Shown: positions 15,483 to 19,413 of the stretch, piece by piece | Numbering within the stretch: the stretch's first letter is position 1 | Layout: every line of letters begins with the position of its first letter | Assembly: GCA_030066455.1 (NCBI GenBank) | Contig: JASJBQ010000023.1 | Span: 1-19,413, forward strand | Direction: 5' to 3' | Length of the DNA: 19,413 nt | Source: Desulfobacterales bacterium | GTDB taxonomy: Bacteria; Desulfobacterota; Desulfobacteria; Desulfobacterales; UBA5852 | Position numbers and translations under genes: made by a program | The notes under the pieces: model-generated | Database searches by the model: none | Told to the model about the DNA's origin: nothing | Seen by the model: only the letters and a program-made list of their open reading frames with translations

Positions 15483-17141
15483 TCAGCCCGCCACTTTTAA
15501 GACGCGGGTACCGCTTTCCTTCTTGTGTAACCGGCCCTCCTCTAGCCGCCATCTAGCGTCGGCGACTGCCGATACGTCAGATCGATGAGTCACCCAAAGA
15601 ACGGTTCCCGAATAGGAACGGATCACATTGTCGACGATCGCGCGGGACCTTTCGTCCAAATGGGCGTCCACCTCGTCGAGCAAAAGGATGCGGGGGTTTC
15701 CCATCATCGCCCGGGCCAGCATGACACGCTGACGTTGTCCGGCCGAAAGATTGCGTCCGCCCTCGAGGATCCGAAATCGCCTCATTCTGTGAAACTTGAC
15801 GATATCATCTATGCCACAAAGTCGAAAAACCCGCTCCAGTTCTTCTGCGGAGCAATCGGGGTAACGATAGCGCAGGTTCATTTCCAAGCTGCCGGCCAAC
15901 AGCGGCAGATCTTGGGCCACGATGGCGACCGCGCGATGCAACGATTGCAGGTTTACCCTGCGAATGTTGTGTCCATCGATCAGAATCCGTCCTTTATCGG
16001 CATGGATCAGTCGGGCCGCCAGTCCGATTAGCGTTGACTTGCCGCTCCCGTTGGTGCCCACGAGGGCAATGATGCTTCCAGGTTCGATTTCGGCCGAAAG
16101 TGACCGGATGACCCCTTTGACCACAACTTTTTTGAACAGAATCCTTCCCGGGCCGGAGGGCAGGTTCGGCAGACCGCTTCGGGACCGCATCGGCGCACGG
16201 GACGCGAGAAACAGGCCGAGTTTCGTCCTGGAAACGCGGAAATCCTGAAAGTATTCGTAAACACGTCCCAGGTTCTTCAGGGCCGGCAGCAGGAAACCAA
16301 GCACGCCGATAGCGGCTGCCACGGTACCAGGCGTGGTGCGACCTGCTGTGACTTGAAACAAACCGACCGTCAATACCAGGGCCATTGCCATGGCGGCTCC
16401 GCCATGGGTGACGGCCCTGATCGAACCGATTCGGGAAGCTCTGTCGATCAGCGCATTTCGTAGCCGGTTGCTCTGCCGGCGAACCTGTCGAATCTCCTGA
16501 GCGACACGGCCAAACACCTGAACCACTGCCATATGGGCGATTTTTTCATTGATATTCGCGCTCAATTGCGATCGTCGGCGCCGGGTCAGAGATACCGCTG
16601 CCTTGAGTGTTTCCCCGGTCCTGACGTTAACCAGGACCGCGATGAGAATGATAGCACCAACGGATAGCGACAGGATTGGATCGATAAGGCTTAGAACGGA
16701 AAGTGCGCTGGTAAAAATGCCCCCGGAAACGATCAGGCGCACGAGCCCGAGACTGACCCAACGACGAACGGCATTGAGATCTCCGATGAATTTCAGCATG
16801 ACGGCGCCGCGTCGCTTCTTCTGCAACTCGCGGTGATCCATACGGGTGATATGCCTGAAAAGCCTCAGCCGCAGACTGTGGACATAGCTCTGTCCCAATT
16901 TTTCGGCGATAATGCGTTCACTGCGCTGCAGCCAGCCGTTGACAACGGCCAGTGCCGCCATGCCGAGCCCGATCAATAAGAGATGTTGTGGTGGCGTTGT
17001 GAAATCGTTCATCAGTTGATCAAAGGCATAGCGAATGATGAGGGCACTCGCAAAGAGGAGGGCAGCCTGAGCAATGGTGTTGGCAATCAACAGAAACATC
17101 AGTCGCCGCCGTGCTCGACTCGCGATGGTCGGCATTTTCAT
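15483..17141 (-). CDS. ABC exporter half-transporter (membrane domain fused to ATPase)
   Basis: A 552-residue half-transporter that should work as a homodimer in the inner membrane. The N-terminal half has six membrane helices (about 14-36, 50-70, 125-145, 150-172, 240-262, 270-290). The C-terminal ATPase has Walker A GTNGSGKST (Lys368), Q-loop VAQD, signature LSAGQRQR (Ala replaces the first Gly of LSGGQ), Walker B ILLLDE (Glu490) and H-loop His519. No C39 peptidase or substrate-binding domain is attached. The start is ATG 17141, not the upstream 17162, because GGGAGGG precedes it by five bases and it forms an ATGA overlap with the stop of the P-loop gene. The D-loop reads DAHLD, slightly unusual. 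Cargo could be a lipid, glycoconjugate or peptide; the neighbours favour an envelope compound. Confidence 0.92.
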   Translation of the reverse strand: MKMPTIASRARRRLMFLLIANTIAQAALLFASALIIRYAFDQLMNDFTTPPQHLLLIGLGMAALAVVNGWLQRSERIIAEKLGQSYVHSLRLRLFRHITRMDHRELQKKRRGAVMLKFIGDLNAVRRWVSLGLVRLIVSGGIFTSALSVLSLIDPILSLSVGAIILIAVLVNVRTGETLKAAVSLTRRRRSQLSANINEKIAHMAVVQVFGRVAQEIRQVRRQSNRLRNALIDRASRIGSIRAVTHGGAAMAMALVLTVGLFQVTAGRTTPGTVAAAIGVLGFLLPALKNLGRVYEYFQDFRVSRTKLGLFLASRAPMRSRSGLPNLPSGPGRILFKKVVVKGVIRSLSAEIEPGSIIALVGTNGSGKSTLIGLAARLIHADKGRILIDGHNIRRVNLQSLHRAVAIVAQDLPLLAGSLEMNLRYRYPDCSAEELERVFRLCGIDDIVKFHRMRRFRILEGGRNLSAGQRQRVMLARAMMGNPRILLLDEVDAHLDERSRAIVDNVIRSYSGTVLWVTHRSDVSAVADARWRLEEGRLHKKESGTRVLKVAG

Positions 17142-18238
17142 TTGGACCCTCCCGATTGCCATAGGGCCCCCTTATCGATTTGCAGCCTATAGTCGATGAA
17201 ATCAGCAATAGCTTTTCCCCGCAGGACCCTGATGCCCACCGTCGGCAGGTCGACGCCGTCCTGGATTTCCCGCATGGCCAGCGGTGACCGGGTAACCACG
17301 CCGCTAATGGCCAGTACGCGAACGCCCCACTGGTGAAGCAAGCCCGCTCCGTAGACCGCGCCGAGTGCATCCCCAGCCGCATAGATCACGCCATTTACGA
17401 GACGGGCAAAAAGATCGGATGATACCAGTTGGGCAGTCTCGGCCTGATGAAGCCCATCCGCGATTTCAATCACAATGATATCCGTATTGGGTTGGTCGAG
17501 GTGAGCTATCAAGGTTGTGAACGTCTGTTTCAATTCTGTCGGTTTGATCAGGTAGGTCGACGGGTGGCCGGCATCCACGAAATCCAGGGTGTTCTTCGCG
17601 CCGGCGTCTTGCATGAACCAGATGTCGCCGCCAGCGCCCGTGCCTGTGACCTTACCAGCGCTCACGCAGAGCCCGCTCGCGACCAGCCCCTTTATAAGGT
17701 TGGCGGCCGTTGTCGTTTTACCTGCATTCATGGAACTGCCCACGACGGCGATGACCGGTATCTGGCGGTTGCCGGGCACCATTGCCGGCAGGGCGTGATC
17801 GGCAAGGTTGATGACAACGCCGTTTTCATCTGCGACCAGCCCCAACGGTTTGATGGCGGTAGGCAATTTCATTGAACCGTGTTTAAAGGTCAATTTAGAG
17901 GCGACGCCCCCGGCAGCCACCAGGTCGCAGGGGCCTATTGTATCCGGAACAAGGGCTTCATACTGATCGGGTGCGTAACGATTTCCGTAAGTTACGGCGA
18001 TATGGTCACCAACGAACAAACGGGCTCTACGGCCGTTTGCCAGTTCGATCCTTTTGTGTTGGCCGATTTTGGTGACCTTGGCCAGGACGAGATCTCCCCT
18101 TCGAGGCGACGGGCTACCCTTGACGAGCCGAAGCTCACGATCTTTGTCAATCCTTCTGGTGGTGTAAGCCCATTTGGCATTTCGGATGAATTCGGTATCC
18201 CTGTTTTTGTGCTCCAAACCATTGATATTGCTGTGCAT
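17138..18238 (-). CDS. P-loop NTPase, DUF1611/dethiobiotin-synthetase-like fold
   Basis: A 366-residue cytoplasmic protein. The N-terminal part (about 45-90) looks like a small beta-barrel (GDLVLAKVTKIGQHKRIELANGRRARLFVGDHIAV). The C-terminal part is a SIMIBI-type P-loop domain: Walker A GSSMNAGKTTTA (Lys174), then KVTGTGAGGDIWFMQDAGA and LDFVDAGHPSTY, and IIVIEIADG as the Walker B-like strand. This resembles DUF1611-type and BioD-like enzymes that phosphorylate or ligate small molecules; DgcN of D-glutamate metabolism is the best-known DUF1611 protein. The exact family is uncertain. ATG 18238 has AGGAAGG at seven bases. It leads the operon and overlaps the ABC exporter start by four bases, so the two are probably made in fixed ratio and may share a substrate. 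Confidence 0.75.
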   Translation of the reverse strand: MHSNINGLEHKNRDTEFIRNAKWAYTTRRIDKDRELRLVKGSPSPRRGDLVLAKVTKIGQHKRIELANGRRARLFVGDHIAVTYGNRYAPDQYEALVPDTIGPCDLVAAGGVASKLTFKHGSMKLPTAIKPLGLVADENGVVINLADHALPAMVPGNRQIPVIAVVGSSMNAGKTTTAANLIKGLVASGLCVSAGKVTGTGAGGDIWFMQDAGAKNTLDFVDAGHPSTYLIKPTELKQTFTTLIAHLDQPNTDIIVIEIADGLHQAETAQLVSSDLFARLVNGVIYAAGDALGAVYGAGLLHQWGVRVLAISGVVTRSPLAMREIQDGVDLPTVGIRVLRGKAIADFIDYRLQIDKGALWQSGGSK

Positions 18239-18428
18239 TATTTAACCTTCCTGTAATGGTGCCCGTAACGTCCAGGTTGAGGAACCTTTCACAATCGATG
18301 CGCCTACTTTATCTTTATCTGTTTAGATGTACGGACGGGGCAGGAATTGGTTACAATTATTGTGGGAATCGGCTCATTTTGTGACCTTAAAGATCGATAG
18401 CCTTTAAAATTGATTTGGAGGTATAGCC
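18239..18428. promoter_or_regulatory. Divergent promoter region with an ECF-like -35 candidate
   Basis: A 190-base gap between the P-loop/ABC operon (minus) and the exported-protein gene (plus), so promoters for both must lie here. GGAACCTT at 18281-18288 on the plus strand resembles the ECF -35 motif seen before the sigma gene, but no -10 sits at the matching distance. No clear sigma-70 pair could be chosen. Good ribosome sites close both ends: GGAGG before 18429 and AGGAAGG before 18238. Confidence 0.35.
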
Positions 18429-19382
18429 ATGCCTAAGAAAAATATGACATCTAATTCAATAAAAATCAGCGTGGTCGCCATTACCTTCGGCATCTGCGCA
18501 GGGTCTTTGTTTTTCAGTGCCCAAATTGCCGCCAAGACTTCAACCGGTGTTCCGTTGCCTACCTATCAGCCCGGCGTGACCTTTGTATATTCCGACGGGA
18601 AGAGTGAAACCGTAGAAGCAGTCCAGGACAATCTGGTTATTTGGCGAGACCGTCGCAACCGCGTCTCTACCGGAACACGAGATTTCACACTTCGCCGCCA
18701 GCAGTGGGAGACGGAGACGCGCCAAGGAACCCGCCAACATCGTCCTCGCAATGATTTTCTCGGTCAAACCCCTCCGGCTTCTTTGTGGCCCCTTATGGTG
18801 GGTAACAAGGCACACTATGTCGAAACCGGCCGCTGGCAGAAGAAAAAGGGCGGGTGGAATACTTATACATACCCTTGGCAGTCAGAGGTTTTAGGCCGGG
18901 AGCGCATACGAACGCTTGCCGGCGAATTTGATACCTGGAAAATCGCGGCCAATCGCTATTCCGGAGGTAAAGTCTATGGCCGACCACCACGGCTGCGGGA
19001 AATTCGGACCTGGTATTATGCTCCCCAAGTCGGCCATTATGTGCGCTATAAAAGAGACTTTCTTGGACGCAAACCGAACCGCAGCATCGACCTAGTGTCT
19101 GTACACCCCCCCGTTGATCATCTGAATGCTAAACTCAGATCCGTGATTGCGGATAACTTTCAGATGGCGCTTGAAAAAAAGCGCAGCGGCCAGAAACTGC
19201 AATGGCGGATGACGCAACAATCAGCTTCGGGGATGACCCAGCCCATCAACACGTTCCGCGGGGCCGGCAAGCGCGACTGCCGCAACTATGTCCAAGAGGT
19301 TGAAATTGAACGTGACAATCACATTTATTATGGAATGGCCTGCCGCAATCCAAACGGGCGATGGGAAATACCTGATTTATAG
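18429..19382 (+). CDS. Exported protein with surface-antigen-like C-terminal domain
   Basis: A 317-residue exported protein. A signal peptide spans about residues 10-35 (ISVVAITFGICAGSLFFSAQIAA). The middle part (about 40-225) is beta-rich and Trp/Tyr/Arg-rich (TFVYSDGKSETVEAV, LWPLMVGNKAHYVETGRW, LAGEFDTWKIAANRYSG, TWYYAPQVGHYVRYKRDFLG), somewhat like DUF3108-type periplasmic proteins. The last 75 residues (LQWRMTQQSASGMTQPINTF, RDCRNYVQEVEI, YYGMACRNPNGRWEI) resemble the C-terminal domain of 17-kDa surface antigens, with two Cys that could form a disulfide. ATG 18429 has GGAGG at seven bases. It is divergent from the P-loop/ABC operon and may share its control. It resembles the lipoprotein at 13707 in parts. 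Confidence 0.75.
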   Translation: MPKKNMTSNSIKISVVAITFGICAGSLFFSAQIAAKTSTGVPLPTYQPGVTFVYSDGKSETVEAVQDNLVIWRDRRNRVSTGTRDFTLRRQQWETETRQGTRQHRPRNDFLGQTPPASLWPLMVGNKAHYVETGRWQKKKGGWNTYTYPWQSEVLGRERIRTLAGEFDTWKIAANRYSGGKVYGRPPRLREIRTWYYAPQVGHYVRYKRDFLGRKPNRSIDLVSVHPPVDHLNAKLRSVIADNFQMALEKKRSGQKLQWRMTQQSASGMTQPINTFRGAGKRDCRNYVQEVEIERDNHIYYGMACRNPNGRWEIPDL

Positions 19383-19413
19383 TTCAAAGCCCGGCAAATT
19401 GGCACAACGCAAA

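Overview
The window looks like chromosomal DNA of a GC-rich, Gram-negative bacterium, probably a sulfate-reducing or related Desulfobacterota (deltaproteobacterial) species. The pointers are NtrC-type sigma-54 regulators, soluble PAS histidine kinases, a Wood-Ljungdahl-style MetF-like reductase, a lipoprotein with a lipobox, and an exported protein with a surface-antigen-like end. The assignment is inference; no rRNA, tRNA, IS element or CRISPR array was seen.

Left part (1-11.2 kb, very GC-rich). It opens with the N-terminal third of a FadR/YsiA-type TetR repressor on the minus strand. An 18-bp palindrome in front of it matches the FadR box as I recall it, and the reading frame offers only ATC as a sensible start. 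A PAS histidine kinase and a REC-PAS-kinase hybrid follow, translationally coupled, with no DNA-binding output of their own. Next come an amidase and, convergent to it, a shikimate dehydrogenase (AroE) homologue whose catalytic Asp reads as Asn. A minus-strand pair (MetF-like reductase, then a receiver-only protein) is divergent from an NtrC-type sigma-54 activator. The intergenic region between them holds a near-consensus sigma-54 promoter facing the MetF-like gene, a weaker one facing the activator, and CATTTTGG repeats placed like upstream activator sites. The part closes with a small unknown protein and an XPB-like SF2 helicase.

Right part (11.2-19.4 kb, visibly lower GC). Seven clear genes and one candidate microprotein lie on the minus strand. 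In transcription order they are a P-loop NTPase, an ABC exporter half-transporter (coupled by an ATGA overlap), an alpha/beta hydrolase, a 26-residue membrane peptide candidate, a lipoprotein, an ECF sigma factor, a membrane protein with a CBM48/AMPK-glycogen-binding-like domain in the anti-sigma position, and an exported helical protein. The last three overlap and form one operon. Divergent from the NTPase is an exported protein with a surface-antigen-like C-terminus. This half reads as an envelope-directed export and stress module, possibly acquired, and is the best candidate here for something undescribed.

How the parts may work together: the left half holds four two-component proteins (kinase, hybrid kinase, lone receiver, sigma-54 activator), which could form a phosphorelay acting on one-carbon metabolism through the MetF-like operon. 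The right half links a transporter, a hydrolase and surface proteins to an ECF switch. Both schemes are inferred from gene order and promoter motifs.
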